Part shown: in pieces, positions 1 to 8,051 of the stretch
Layout: the number at the start of each line of letters is the position of its first letter
Position numbering within the stretch: position 1 is the stretch's first letter
DNA from: CAZEPJ01 sp964514105
Lineage (GTDB): Bacteria; Desulfobacterota; Desulfocorpusculales; Desulfocorpusculum
Assembly (NCBI GenBank): GCA_964514105.1
Contig: CAZEPJ010000078.1
Coordinates: 1 to 20,231 of the forward strand
Length of the DNA stretch: 20,231 nt
Reading direction: 5' to 3'
The notes under the pieces: generated by a model
Seen by the model: the letters and a program-made list of their open reading frames with translations, nothing else
Databases searched by the model: none
What the model was told of the DNA's origin: nothing
Program-made: the position numbers and the translations under genes

Positions 1-73
1 ATAGTCCTTTGATTATAGAGTATTGGCCCTCCTTGTCAAGCGGCGTCTTCGCCCGGGAGGCGCCTCCTTGATC

Positions 74-102
74 TTGCCCCGGCCCGCCCGAACCCGTATG
101 AT
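74..102 (+). promoter_or_regulatory. Sigma-70-like promoter of the rlmI-type gene
   Basis: TTGCCC at 74-79, a 17-base spacer and TATGAT at 97-102 give a good -35/-10 pair. Transcription would begin near 109, leaving a leader of about 30 bases with a purine-rich ribosome site (GGGGGGAGG, 126-134) before ATG 140. It supports the start at 140, because an ORF start further upstream at 23 would precede the promoter. Assignment is by eye against the consensus. Confidence 0.5.
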
Positions 103-139
103 CGGTGCCGGGGCGCGGCAGATCCGGGGGGAGGCGACG

Positions 140-1315
140 ATGCCCAGGTTGCGGTTGAAACGAGGGCATGAGCAGGGCGTCAAGGCGGGCTATCTCTGGA
201 TCCATCCCGGGGACGTGGAGCGGATCTCTCCCTCGGCCCAGGACGGTTGGCCCGTGGACGTGACCGACTCCCGCGACCGGTTTCTCGGCCGGGCCCTCCT
301 CAACACCCGCTCCCCCATCGTGGCGCGTCTGTACAGCCGGACCCGTCTGGATTGGGGCGCCCCCCTCCTGGAACAGCGGATCTGTGCCGCGCTGGAGCGG
401 CGACGGCGATGGGGCCTGGACCTCGCGGCCTGCCGGCTGGTCTTCGGGGAGTCCGACCTCCTCCCGGGCCTGGTGGTGGACCGCTACGGCGATGTGGGGG
501 TCCTCCGGATCAACCATCCGGCCGTGGACCGATTCCGGGGCCAGCTCGTGGAGTTCCTTTGTTCCTCCCTGGATCTGTCCGCCGTGTACGAGCGGAGCGA
601 CGGGAGCGCCCGCAACCAGGAGGGGATGTCTCCCGCCAGTGGGCTCCTCTGGGGCAGGCTTCCCAGGGAGATCCGGATCACCGAGGGGACGGTGCGCCTC
701 GGGGTGGATGTGGTCCACGGCCAGAAAACGGGGCACTACCTGGACCAGAAGCGAAACCGGGTGCGGGTGGGCCCATGGGCCAGGGACCGAAGGGTCCTGG
801 ATCTCTTCTGCTACACGGGGGGATTCGGGCTCCAGGCCCTGGCCGGGGGCGCGGCCTCGGTGGCGTTCGCGGACAGTTCGGCCCGGGCGCTGGAGGCGGC
901 CCGGATCCATGCGGAGGAAGCGGGATGGGGCGCCAGAGCCCGTTTCCTGGAGGCCAACGCCTTCGATCTGCTGCGCGCGCTGGAGCGCCAGGGTGAGCGT
1001 TTCGATCTGGTCTGCCTCGATCCCCCGGCCTTTGCCCCCTCGCGCCAGGCGCTGGCCCGCGCGTCCAGGGGGTACAAGGAGCTGAACCTGCGCGCCCTGA
1101 AGCTCCTGGCCCCGGGCGGGATCCTCGTATCATCCTCGTGCTCCTCCCACCTCCCCGTGGGCCTCCACCTGCAGATCATCACCGAGGCGGCGGCCGACGC
1201 GGGCCGCGGGATCCTGCTCCTTCACCAGTGGGGGCAGGACTTGGACCACCCGGTCCTCCCCGCCCACCCCCCCACACGCTACCTCAAGTGCCATGTGGTG
1301 GAGGTGATGGAGTAG
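140..1315 (+). CDS. rlmI: RlmI-family class I SAM-dependent 23S rRNA (cytosine-5) methyltransferase
   Basis: The family methylates C1962 of 23S rRNA at C5 using S-adenosylmethionine in the cytoplasm. The 391-residue product has an N-terminal PUA-like RNA-binding region (about 1-70), a middle EEHEE-type region (about 75-185), the conserved GQKTGHYLDQKRNR segment (204-217) and a Rossmann methyltransferase domain. That domain shows motif I DLFCYTGGFG (221-230), motif IV LDPPAF (293-298) and a SSSCSSH segment (331-337), whose Cys334 sits where the catalytic cysteine is expected. Length agrees with E. coli RlmI (about 396). I chose ATG 140 because GGGGGGAGG lies 5 bases upstream, the PUA domain begins there and the promoter is at 74-102; the frame is open back to 23, but those residues are arginine-rich and unlike the family. 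It converges with the next gene. Family is secure; the exact target base is by homology. Confidence 0.9.
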   Translation: MPRLRLKRGHEQGVKAGYLWIHPGDVERISPSAQDGWPVDVTDSRDRFLGRALLNTRSPIVARLYSRTRLDWGAPLLEQRICAALERRRRWGLDLAACRLVFGESDLLPGLVVDRYGDVGVLRINHPAVDRFRGQLVEFLCSSLDLSAVYERSDGSARNQEGMSPASGLLWGRLPREIRITEGTVRLGVDVVHGQKTGHYLDQKRNRVRVGPWARDRRVLDLFCYTGGFGLQALAGGAASVAFADSSARALEAARIHAEEAGWGARARFLEANAFDLLRALERQGERFDLVCLDPPAFAPSRQALARASRGYKELNLRALKLLAPGGILVSSSCSSHLPVGLHLQIITEAAADAGRGILLLHQWGQDLDHPVLPAHPPTRYLKCHVVEVME

Positions 1316-1317
1316 GG

Positions 1318-1341
1318 CGGGTCGGGCGATCCAAGGACCCG
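1318..1341. other. Short inverted repeat between convergent genes
   Basis: CGGGTC (1318-1323) and GACCCG (1336-1341) can form a 6-bp GC-rich stem with a 12-base loop in the 40 bases between the two convergent stop codons. No T-run follows on either strand, so it is not a canonical intrinsic terminator. It may be chance in GC-rich DNA. Confidence 0.2.
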
Positions 1342-1355
1342 GCCGTGGCCTGGGA

Positions 1356-2402
1356 TCAGGGGTCAGGATACGGGATTCGGTTCCCGGCGCTCTTGGTTCC
1401 CAACGCCCTGGCCACCTCATCGCGCTGGAAGACCGGCATGGGGCGCTCACGGCCCCCCTCCAGCAGGAAGGCTCCCTTGGGCGCCTCCACGAACTCCCCG
1501 ATGTCGCGGGCGGCGATGCCCGCCCCGTCCAGGGCCTGCAGAACCGCCGCCGCATCCTCGGGGGCCACGGCCATCAACAAGGCCCCCGAGGCCAGCAGGC
1601 CCATGGGGTCCAACCCCAGCAGGTCGCAGACCTTGCGGGTCTCCGGCAATACGAGGATGTCATCCCGGCGTACCCGAACCCCCAGGTCCGCGGCCTCGGC
1701 CATCTCAACAAGGGCCGTGGCGATCCCCCCCTCGGTGGGATCGTGCATGGCGTGGAGCCGGGCCGCGGCGCAAGCCCGCAATGCCTCGGGCACCACGCTG
1801 ATACCCGGCCGTACGAGAAAGCCGGCGCATCGATTCAGCTCTTCCCTGCCCATGCACGCCCTGAGCGTCCGGTGCTCCCTGGCCAGCACCGCGGTCCCCT
1901 CGATGGCGATCCCTTTGGTGAGCAGGATCCGGTCACCGGCCAGGGCTCCATCGGGGCGTATCAGGGCCTGGGGAGGGAGCTCCCCGAGCATCACCCCTGC
2001 CACCAGGGGCCGATCCAGCCCCAGGGTGACCTCTGTGTGGCCGCCGCACAGGGCGACCCCCAGGCTGCGACAGGCCCCGTGGATCTGGTGGAAGATCGCC
2101 TCCACCATGGCGGCGTCCGTCTTTCCCTCCGGCAGCAGGAGGGTGGCCAGAAACCATCGAGGCGCGGCACCCAGCGTGGCCACATCGTTGGCATTGACGT
2201 GCACCGCATACCAGCCGATCTGATCCGCGGCAAAGGTGACCGGGTCGGTCTTGGCCACCAGCAGCCGGTCCCCCATCTCGATGACCGCGGCGTCGAGGCC
2301 GATGCCGGGACCCACGACGAGGCGCGCATCTGGGACGGCGTGCCGGGCCAGCAAGGCCCGGAGGAGGACAGGGGGAAGCTTGCCAGGGGGGAGTGGCTCC
2401 AT
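1356..2402 (-). CDS. AIR synthase-fold (HypE/PurM-like) protein lacking the HypE C-terminal cysteine
   Basis: The 348-residue product has the two-domain AIR-synthase layout. The N-terminal half has a LPPGKLPP start, GPGIGLDAAV (31-40), KTDPVTFAADQIG (51-63) and VNANDVATLGA (69-79), the ATP-binding dimer interface shared by HypE, SelD, ThiL and PurM. The C-terminal half follows from about residue 150, with HDPTEGG further on. HypE proper ends in PRIC, whose cysteine is carbamoylated for hydrogenase cyanide-ligand synthesis. This protein ends in an unrelated tail without cysteine, and no hydrogenase or other hyp gene is nearby. I therefore call it an AIR-synthase-family protein of unknown substrate. 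ATG 2402 is the first start after an in-frame TGA and has no strong ribosome site. It lies 68 bases after the HD gene, probably in the same operon, and no terminator is visible between them. Confidence 0.8.
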   Translation of the reverse strand: MEPLPPGKLPPVLLRALLARHAVPDARLVVGPGIGLDAAVIEMGDRLLVAKTDPVTFAADQIGWYAVHVNANDVATLGAAPRWFLATLLLPEGKTDAAMVEAIFHQIHGACRSLGVALCGGHTEVTLGLDRPLVAGVMLGELPPQALIRPDGALAGDRILLTKGIAIEGTAVLAREHRTLRACMGREELNRCAGFLVRPGISVVPEALRACAAARLHAMHDPTEGGIATALVEMAEAADLGVRVRRDDILVLPETRKVCDLLGLDPMGLLASGALLMAVAPEDAAAVLQALDGAGIAARDIGEFVEAPKGAFLLEGGRERPMPVFQRDEVARALGTKSAGNRIPYPDP

Positions 2403-2470
2403 GGGTCAACCACGGGGATCCCGGGGGCTCCATTGCGGACTTTGCGTTCTCACGCCCGTTTCCCCCTCCT

Positions 2471-3928
2471 CTAGACGTTCGTCGTGTACGACGGTAGCCG
2501 CTCGGTGAGCAGCGCCTCGGCCGCGGCGGCCAGGCCGTCGTCGTGATCGTGGTCGGGAGCCAGAATCCGCATCTTGATGATCCGGTACGGCACGTTCTCC
2601 AGGAGCGCCGCCAGAGTCTCTCGCTCCACCCGGCCCGTGTGCTGGTTCAGGATCCAGAACGGCTGGTGGGGATCCAGGGGATTGTCGGGCCTGGGGTCCT
2701 GGGAGGCCAGGTCGGCCACGAAGGGGATCCGGCTCAGGGCGCCGGGTAGTTTCTCCCGGACCAGCCCCTCGATGGTGCGAAGGTTGCCCGGGTCCCGCCG
2801 AAGGAAAAGGTCGGCCAGGGGACTGCTTCGATCCCGGGCGTCCAGATAGAAGGTCCGCTCGAAGGAAGTCACCCATTCGCGACGCCTCAGCAGGATGGCC
2901 GTCCAGGCCTCCCCCAGGCGGCGCCTCCTGCTGTTGCGGCCCCGGGCCCACTGGCGCACCGTGTGAAACAGGGAATACTCGGTCAACTCCAGGTAATCGT
3001 CGGGGCGCTCCAGTGGGCTTTGGGGGAGCAGCTCCCGAAGGGTGTCATGGAACACGTTCTTGATGGACAGATCCAGGGCCCGGGTGGTTCGATGGTAGTA
3101 GATGGACTGGAAGAGCTGGATGCGCGTCTGGATGAACTGCTGGAGGGCCGCCGTGCCGTACGAGGAGTACGTGATCCCCTTGTCGCTGACGAAGGTGTAG
3201 TGGAGGATGCGCTCCAGATCGATGGGGTCGCGGGAGAACCCCGTCATGTACGCGTCCCGCAGGACGAAGTCCAGGCTGTCCACGGTGAAGATCCCGCTGG
3301 AGAACAGGACCCGCAGGACCTGAAGCCAGCCGGGCATGTCGTCCGGGTCCCGTGCGGGGGCCGGCCTTCGGATGAGAAAGGCCACCCAGGCGGGATCCAG
3401 GCATTCCCCGGCCCGGTGGAGGCCCGAGGGGGAGCGGGTGAGCCCTCGGATGCACGGGGCCAGGACCTCCCGGATGAGGAAGCCGCCCACCACCTCGTGG
3501 TTGATGTCCCACCGCGGCTCCAGGTATTCCGAGTCGCACATGTGGCTGAAGGGCCCGTGGCCCACGTCGTGCAGCAGTCCCCCGGCCCGCAGGAGCGATT
3601 CCACCAGGGGGAGCGACGGGCAATCGGGGTGGTGTTGCCGCAGGTGGGGGTGCAGCTGTCGGGCGAAGCGCCCGGCCACGTGCATGGCGCCCAGGGAGTG
3701 CTGGAAGCGGCTGTGCTCGGCCGACGGATAGACCCAGAATGCGCTCTGGAGTTGATGGATGTACCGCAGGCGCTGGATCCACGGATGGTCCAGGAGGGCC
3801 TCTTCGGTGCCCTTGTCGGGCGCACCCGGGACGGGGCGGGTGTAGTGGATGTAGCCGTGCACCGGGTCGGAGATGATCCCCGTGCCCTCGTACGGATCCA
3901 GTCGAGCTGCGTCCTCGTCCCGTCCCAT
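2471..3928 (-). CDS. HD-superfamily phosphohydrolase (dNTPase/COG1078-like)
   Basis: The 485-residue protein has the metal-binding pattern of HD phosphohydrolases of the COG1078/SAMHD1-like group: HSRFQHSLG (72-80), LLHDVGHGPFSH (118-129, with the HD pair at 120-121) and the distal aspartate in VDSLDFVLRDA (216-226). It begins with the family's DPVHGYI segment (21-27). Relatives hydrolyse dNTPs or other nucleotides, but the substrate cannot be read from sequence. A GIIYSSYG-like stretch and a long helical C-terminal half follow the catalytic core. I chose ATG 3928 because GAGGGG lies 5-6 bases upstream and it falls 2 bases after the stop of the ComEA-like gene, a coupled arrangement. The frame is open further upstream, but that part is a proline/glycine-rich shadow of comEA. 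Confident family call, unknown physiological role. Confidence 0.87.
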   Translation of the reverse strand: MGRDEDAARLDPYEGTGIISDPVHGYIHYTRPVPGAPDKGTEEALLDHPWIQRLRYIHQLQSAFWVYPSAEHSRFQHSLGAMHVAGRFARQLHPHLRQHHPDCPSLPLVESLLRAGGLLHDVGHGPFSHMCDSEYLEPRWDINHEVVGGFLIREVLAPCIRGLTRSPSGLHRAGECLDPAWVAFLIRRPAPARDPDDMPGWLQVLRVLFSSGIFTVDSLDFVLRDAYMTGFSRDPIDLERILHYTFVSDKGITYSSYGTAALQQFIQTRIQLFQSIYYHRTTRALDLSIKNVFHDTLRELLPQSPLERPDDYLELTEYSLFHTVRQWARGRNSRRRRLGEAWTAILLRRREWVTSFERTFYLDARDRSSPLADLFLRRDPGNLRTIEGLVREKLPGALSRIPFVADLASQDPRPDNPLDPHQPFWILNQHTGRVERETLAALLENVPYRIIKMRILAPDHDHDDGLAAAAEALLTERLPSYTTNV

Positions 3929-3930
3929 GC

Positions 3931-4518
3931 TCACCCCTCGGCCCCGGACCCGGCGCTCACCAGGGGCCGGAGGCGCTCCACCAGGGCGGCCGGGACCCCA
4001 CGCACCCTGCCCAGATCCGCCGCGGAGGGAAAGGGCCCCCTGGCCTGCCGATCCTTGACGATCTTGCGGGCCGTGGCCGGCCCCACGCCGGGCAGCAGCG
4101 TGAGATCCAGGGTTGTGGCCCGATTGAGATCCATGGGGGCCCCCAGCAGGAATGCCTTTCGCACCGACATGGGCCCCACGTGGCGCAGCCGCGGCCTCGC
4201 TCCGGGCTCGAAGACCACGGCGGAGAGATCCTCCAGGGGGTGCTCCCACCAGGTCTCCCCCCCGTGGCCCCCCGGATGGATCCCCAGGCCCTGCGCCAGG
4301 CCCCCCACCGTGGTCCCGGCTGGGACCTCGTAGATCCCCTCCAGGCCCTCCACCCCCGCGACCTCCACCCGGAGCTTACGCCGGGGATCCTCCCGCGGCT
4401 CCGGCTTCCCGGCCGAAACCCCCTGGAACCACTGCCACGGCAGGCCCAGGACCAGGACCACGGCGGCCAGCGCCAGGACCCCTTTGGCGGTGGGATCCAT
4501 GATCCGCCCGCGCCTCAT
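3931..4518 (-). CDS. comEA: ComEA-like helix-hairpin-helix protein, membrane-anchored
   Basis: The 195-residue product has a hydrophobic segment near the N-terminus (about residues 10-28, LALAAVVLVLGL), a middle region resembling an SLBB-type fold (VEGLEGIYEVPAGTTV) and a C-terminal pair of helix-hairpin-helix motifs: DLNRATTLDLTLLPGVGPATARKI and FPSAADLGRVRGVPAALVERL, quoted here in parts of one continuous region of about 60 residues. ComEA binds incoming double-stranded DNA outside the cytoplasmic membrane during transformation, but many bacteria carry ComEA-like HhH proteins without proven competence. No comEC is seen here. ATG 4518 is preceded by AAGG with a 4-base gap; ATG 4500 and an upstream start at 4587 are alternatives. 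It sits between lysC (65 bases upstream) and the HD gene (2 bases downstream), with no obvious functional link to either. Confidence 0.8.
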   Translation of the reverse strand: MRRGRIMDPTAKGVLALAAVVLVLGLPWQWFQGVSAGKPEPREDPRRKLRVEVAGVEGLEGIYEVPAGTTVGGLAQGLGIHPGGHGGETWWEHPLEDLSAVVFEPGARPRLRHVGPMSVRKAFLLGAPMDLNRATTLDLTLLPGVGPATARKIVKDRQARGPFPSAADLGRVRGVPAALVERLRPLVSAGSGAEG

Positions 4519-4583
4519 CCCGCCTTCTTCTCCCGCGGCGCATCGCACCGGCCCATGGGGGTCCTCCCGAGGGGCGGCCCCGG

Positions 4584-5834
4584 TCATCGGCCCCTGAGGG
4601 GAGGGGCCTGGCGAATGGCCTCGTCGCCCAGGCCGAAGGCGTCGTGAAGGACGCGAATGGCCAGCTCCTTGTACTTGGCCTCGATGACGCAGGAGATCTT
4701 GATCTCCGAGGTGCTGATCATCTGGATGTTGATCCCCTCCTCGGCCAGGGCGGCGAACATCTTGGCGGCCACGCCGGAATGGCTCCTCATCCCCACTCCG
4801 ACGATGGAGACCTTGGCGATCTCCTCGTCGGACGTCACGCCCCTGGCCCGCAGCCCCTTGGCCACCCTCCGCACCAGCGCCAGCGCCTTGTTCATGTCCC
4901 CCTTGGAGATGGTGAAGGTCAAGTCCGTGAAGCCCTCCTCGCTCACGTTCTGAACGATCATGTCCACGAGGATGTTGGCCGCGGCCAGGGGTCCGAAGAT
5001 CTGCGCGGCCACGCCCGGGGTGTCGGGGACCTTCTTGATGGTGATCTTGCCCTCGTCTGTACGGTAGGTGATCCCCGCCACCACCACCCTCTCCATCTCC
5101 TCGTCCTCCGGAACCACCATGGTCCCCTCCTCGTCACTGAAACTGGAGCGCACGTGGACGCGCACGCTGTACTTCTTGGCGAACTCCACGGATCGGGTCT
5201 GGAGGACCTTGGCTCCCAGGGAGGCCATCTCCAGCATCTCGTCGTACGAGATCCTGGCGATCTTACGGGCCTCGGGGCAGATGTTGGGATCCGTGGTGAA
5301 GACCCCTTCCACGTCCGTGTAGATCTCGCAAAGATCCGCGCCGAGCACGGCGGCGATGGCCACGGCCGTTAGGTCCGATCCGCCGCGCCCCAGGGTGGTG
5401 ATGTCACCGCCCTCGTTGATCCCCTGAAAACCCGCCACGACCACGATGTTGCCGCAGGCCAGTTCGTGCTGGAGCCGAGAGCGGTCCACGGTCTGAATCC
5501 GCGCCGTGGAGTAGTTGTTGTCCGTGAAGATCCGGACCTGGTGCCCCAGAAGGGAGACGGCCGCGTGCCCCATGCGGTGAAGGGTGAGGGCCAGGAGGGC
5601 CGATGTGACCTGCTCCCCCGTGGAGACGAGGACGTCGGCCTCCCTCTGGTTGGGCTCGGGGCATGCCTCCCGGGCCATGGCCAGGAGCCGATCGGTCTCG
5701 CCCGCCATGGCCGAGACCACCACCACCACGTCGTTCCCCGCATGCCGCGTCCCGCCCACCCGCTCGGCCACATGGCGGATGCGCTCCAGGTTCGCCACCG
5801 AGGTGCCGCCGAACTTCTGAACGATCAAGGCCAA
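4584..5834 (-). CDS. lysC: Aspartate kinase with two C-terminal ACT domains
   Basis: It phosphorylates L-aspartate with ATP, the first step towards lysine, threonine, methionine and diaminopimelate. The 416-residue product opens with the signature KFGGTSV (7-13), has GRGGSDLTA (149-157) in the kinase domain and two ACT regulatory domains (about 265-330 and 342-405), so feedback control by lysine and/or threonine is expected. I chose TTG 5834: it yields (M)ALIVQKFGG, the normal family start, and GGAAAGGAG lies 9 bases upstream. The frame is open to 5897, but that adds 21 residues not seen in the family and includes the ribosome site itself. A possible promoter lies at 5902-5930, so it may have its own transcript besides read-through from tsaE (125 bases upstream). 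Length fits the single-function, roughly 410-residue class; there is no fused homoserine dehydrogenase. Confidence 0.95.
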   Translation of the reverse strand: MALIVQKFGGTSVANLERIRHVAERVGGTRHAGNDVVVVVSAMAGETDRLLAMAREACPEPNQREADVLVSTGEQVTSALLALTLHRMGHAAVSLLGHQVRIFTDNNYSTARIQTVDRSRLQHELACGNIVVVAGFQGINEGGDITTLGRGGSDLTAVAIAAVLGADLCEIYTDVEGVFTTDPNICPEARKIARISYDEMLEMASLGAKVLQTRSVEFAKKYSVRVHVRSSFSDEEGTMVVPEDEEMERVVVAGITYRTDEGKITIKKVPDTPGVAAQIFGPLAAANILVDMIVQNVSEEGFTDLTFTISKGDMNKALALVRRVAKGLRARGVTSDEEIAKVSIVGVGMRSHSGVAAKMFAALAEEGINIQMISTSEIKISCVIEAKYKELAIRVLHDAFGLGDEAIRQAPPLRGR

Positions 5835-5843
5835 CTGCCGATG

Positions 5844-5852
5844 CTCCTTTCC
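5844..5852 (-). promoter_or_regulatory. Ribosome binding site deciding the lysC TTG start
   Basis: On the minus strand this reads GGAAAGGAG, 9 bases before TTG 5834. It is the only strong Shine-Dalgarno match near the conserved N-terminus, and it would lie inside the coding region if an upstream start were used. Confidence 0.6.
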
Positions 5853-5901
5853 ATGATGATCTCCAAGCCCCGATACGCCACCTTGGTCCCGGGACAACTA
5901 G

Positions 5902-5930
5902 AATTTCCAATGGCCCGTTCCAAATGTCAA
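5902..5930 (-). promoter_or_regulatory. Possible lysC promoter
   Basis: A perfect TTGACA (minus strand, 5930-5925) is followed after 17 bases by GAAATT (5907-5902), which matches the -10 consensus at only three of six positions. The surrounding 125-base tsaE-lysC gap is clearly more AT-rich than the genes, as expected for a promoter. Predicted transcript start is near 5895, about 60 bases before the TTG start. Confidence 0.4.
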
Positions 5931-5959
5931 TGGAATTGGTGAGAAACCGATTGGGCGGG

Positions 5960-6457
5960 CTAGTCCCACGGCGCGGGTGCCGTGCGGCGAAGGGCCAGAA
6001 GGAGCCGCAGGTGGGCCTCACCCCTGGCGGACATTGAGATCTCCCGCTTGCGCGGACCGCCGATGGAGAGCCTCACGTCCAGACGGTCGGCGGGAAGGGC
6101 CCCCGACACCCGATCCGCCCACTCCACCACGCAGACCCCGTCTCCCCACAGATACTCCTCCAGCCCCAGGTCCGGTTCCCAGACCCCGGGGCGGAGCCGG
6201 TAGAAGTCCATGTGGTAGAGGGGAAGGCGGCCCCCATATTGGTGGATCAGTGCGAAGCTGGGACTGCTCACCGGCTCGGAGGCCGGCACGCCCAGCCCCC
6301 GGGCCACCCCCCGGGCCAAGCAGGTCTTTCCCGACCCCAGTTCCCCCGTGAGGGCCAGCACGGCGCCCCGCTCCAGCAGCGCGCCCAGGGCCCGCCCCAG
6401 GGCCATGGTCTGCCGCACCCCCCGGGACAGGACCGCCCACCGAGCCGATTCACACAT
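5960..6457 (-). CDS. tsaE: TsaE, ATPase of the tRNA t6A37 modification complex
   Basis: TsaE works with TsaB and TsaD to place the threonylcarbamoyl group on A37 of ANN-reading tRNAs. The 165-residue product has the P-loop GELGSGKT (38-45), the SPSFALIHQY segment, LYHMDFYRL and VCVVEWADR, all characteristic of the family (YjeE). Length is normal (about 155-165). ATG 6457 overlaps the nnr stop: the bases ATGTGTGA hold both the tsaE start and the nnr TGA, an 8-base overlap that points to translational coupling. Its own ribosome site is weak (AGGGG about 10 bases upstream). The fusion or adjacency of nnr (YjeF) and tsaE (YjeE) is common in bacteria. The tsaB and tsaD genes are not in this window. 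Confidence 0.95.
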   Translation of the reverse strand: MCESARWAVLSRGVRQTMALGRALGALLERGAVLALTGELGSGKTCLARGVARGLGVPASEPVSSPSFALIHQYGGRLPLYHMDFYRLRPGVWEPDLGLEEYLWGDGVCVVEWADRVSGALPADRLDVRLSIGGPRKREISMSARGEAHLRLLLALRRTAPAPWD

Positions 6458-8051
6458 GGAACGGACACCCCTGTGCCGGGCGGGGCCAGGCCCGGGGGGC
6501 GTCCCCGCCCACGAGGCGCTCCAGGGCCGCCGGGATGGGCGCCAGCAGGTCGGTGGCCGCCAGACCGCGCCGTCCTCTCTCCGCGGCCCATTGATCCGCC
6601 ACCCATCCATGCAGGTACGCGCCCAGGGCCATGGCCTGAAACGGGCCCAGGCCCTGGGCAGTGAATCCGGCCACGAGGCCCGTGAGCAGATCCCCCGTGC
6701 CCCCCGAGGCCATGGCCGGGTTCCCCGTGGGCACCAGCCCCACGCGGCCCTCGGGGTCCGCCAGGACCGTCCCGGCGCCTTTGAGCACCACCCAGGCGCC
6801 CCCCCGGCGGGCCAGCTCCAGCGCCGCCCCCACCCGATCCCCCTGGACCTGCTCCACGCTGGACCCCAGGAGGCGGGCCATCTCGCCGGGGTGCGGCGTG
6901 AGGATCCGGGGGGCCGGGGCCTCCCGGAGGAGCTCCGGATCTCCGGCCAGGGCGTTGAGCCCGTCGGCATCCACCACCATGGGGAGCGGCGCCCAACGGA
7001 CCAGCTCCCGCACCAGGGCCTGGGTCTCCGGATGGGTGGAAAGACCGGGGCCCAGGGCCACGCAGCGCTTGCCCTCCAGGGCCTGTCGGATCTCGCCCAC
7101 CCCCTCCAGGCCCAGGGTCTGGGCCGGGGTCTCGGGCAAAGGCAGCGTCATGACCTCGGTGAGCCTGGCCTCCATGGCCGCATTGAGACTACGGGGGAGC
7201 CCCAACGTCACCAGGCCCGCGCCGGCCCGCAGGGCGGCCTCCGAGGCCATGGCCCCGGCCCCGGTCTTCCCCGGTGAGCCCGCCAGGACCAGGACATGGC
7301 CGAAGTGCCCCTTGTGAGCCTGGGAGGGCCTCGGGGGCAGGAGGCCCCGGAGCTCCGCCGGGGTGATCACGGCCCGGGACAGCCCCTTGGCGTCTATTGC
7401 CTGGGGCGGGATGCCGATGTCCACCACCCAGAGATCCCCGCAGAGCTCCCGGCCCTGCCCCAGGAAGTGCCCCAGCTTGGGGAGGCCGAAGGTCACGGTG
7501 AGGGTGGCCTCCACGGCCGCCCCCTGGGGGCGGCCGCTGTCCGCGCACAGCCCCGAGGGGATATCCATGGCCAGGACCGGAGCCCGGCTCCTGTTGATGG
7601 CCTCGATGAGCTCGGCGGGTATCCCCCGCACCTGTGCGTTGAGCCCCGTGCCCAGCAGGGCATCCACGATGAGCCCGTACGAGGCCAGGGGGATCTGCCC
7701 GGACCCGACGCCCCGGGGGCCCACCTCCCGCAAAGAAACCCCCAGCCGGCGCAGGATGTCCAGTGCCATGCGGGCGTCGCCTTCGACCTGATCGGTGGCT
7801 CCCGCCACGTACACATCCACCTCCACGCCCCGGGCGAGGAGGCATCTGGCCATGACGAATCCGTCGCCGCCGTTGTTGCCCCGGCCGCACAGGACGGCCA
7901 CCCTGCGCGATGCCAGGTCGGGAAACGTCCGCCACGCCGCGCACGCCGCCCCGCGACCCGCGTTCTCCATGAGCACGATCCCCGGGATGCCCAGCACCTC
8001 GATGGCCTCCCGGTCCAGTTCCCGCATCTCCTGGGCGGTCACGATGAACAT
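6450..8051 (-). CDS. nnr: Bifunctional NAD(P)H-hydrate epimerase / ADP-dependent NAD(P)HX dehydratase
   Basis: This repair enzyme restores damaged NAD(P)H hydrates: the N-terminal half epimerises R- and S-NAD(P)HX and the C-terminal half dehydrates S-NAD(P)HX with ADP. The 533-residue product has the YjeF_N domain (about 1-215) with GRGNNGGDG (56-64), IVDALLGTG (128-136) and MDIPSG (162-167). The ribokinase-like dehydratase domain (about 225-515) has HVLVLAGSPGKTGAG, TPHPGEMARLL and GNPAMASGGTGDLLTG (443-458, catalytic-type Asp454). Both halves look intact and the length is typical of the fused form. ATG 8051 starts exactly at the family's usual MxIVTAxEMRxLD; AGGA lies about 10 bases upstream. 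It is separated from acpS by 241 bases, unusually far for this cluster, so a separate promoter is possible, though I found no convincing one. Confidence 0.95.
   Translation of the reverse strand: MFIVTAQEMRELDREAIEVLGIPGIVLMENAGRGAACAAWRTFPDLASRRVAVLCGRGNNGGDGFVMARCLLARGVEVDVYVAGATDQVEGDARMALDILRRLGVSLREVGPRGVGSGQIPLASYGLIVDALLGTGLNAQVRGIPAELIEAINRSRAPVLAMDIPSGLCADSGRPQGAAVEATLTVTFGLPKLGHFLGQGRELCGDLWVVDIGIPPQAIDAKGLSRAVITPAELRGLLPPRPSQAHKGHFGHVLVLAGSPGKTGAGAMASEAALRAGAGLVTLGLPRSLNAAMEARLTEVMTLPLPETPAQTLGLEGVGEIRQALEGKRCVALGPGLSTHPETQALVRELVRWAPLPMVVDADGLNALAGDPELLREAPAPRILTPHPGEMARLLGSSVEQVQGDRVGAALELARRGGAWVVLKGAGTVLADPEGRVGLVPTGNPAMASGGTGDLLTGLVAGFTAQGLGPFQAMALGAYLHGWVADQWAAERGRRGLAATDLLAPIPAALERLVGGDAPRAWPRPAQGCPFHV

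Noticed and set aside
23..139. Longer rlmI start at 23
   Set aside because: The added residues are arginine/proline-rich and absent from the family, and a good promoter and ribosome site lie between 74 and 140.
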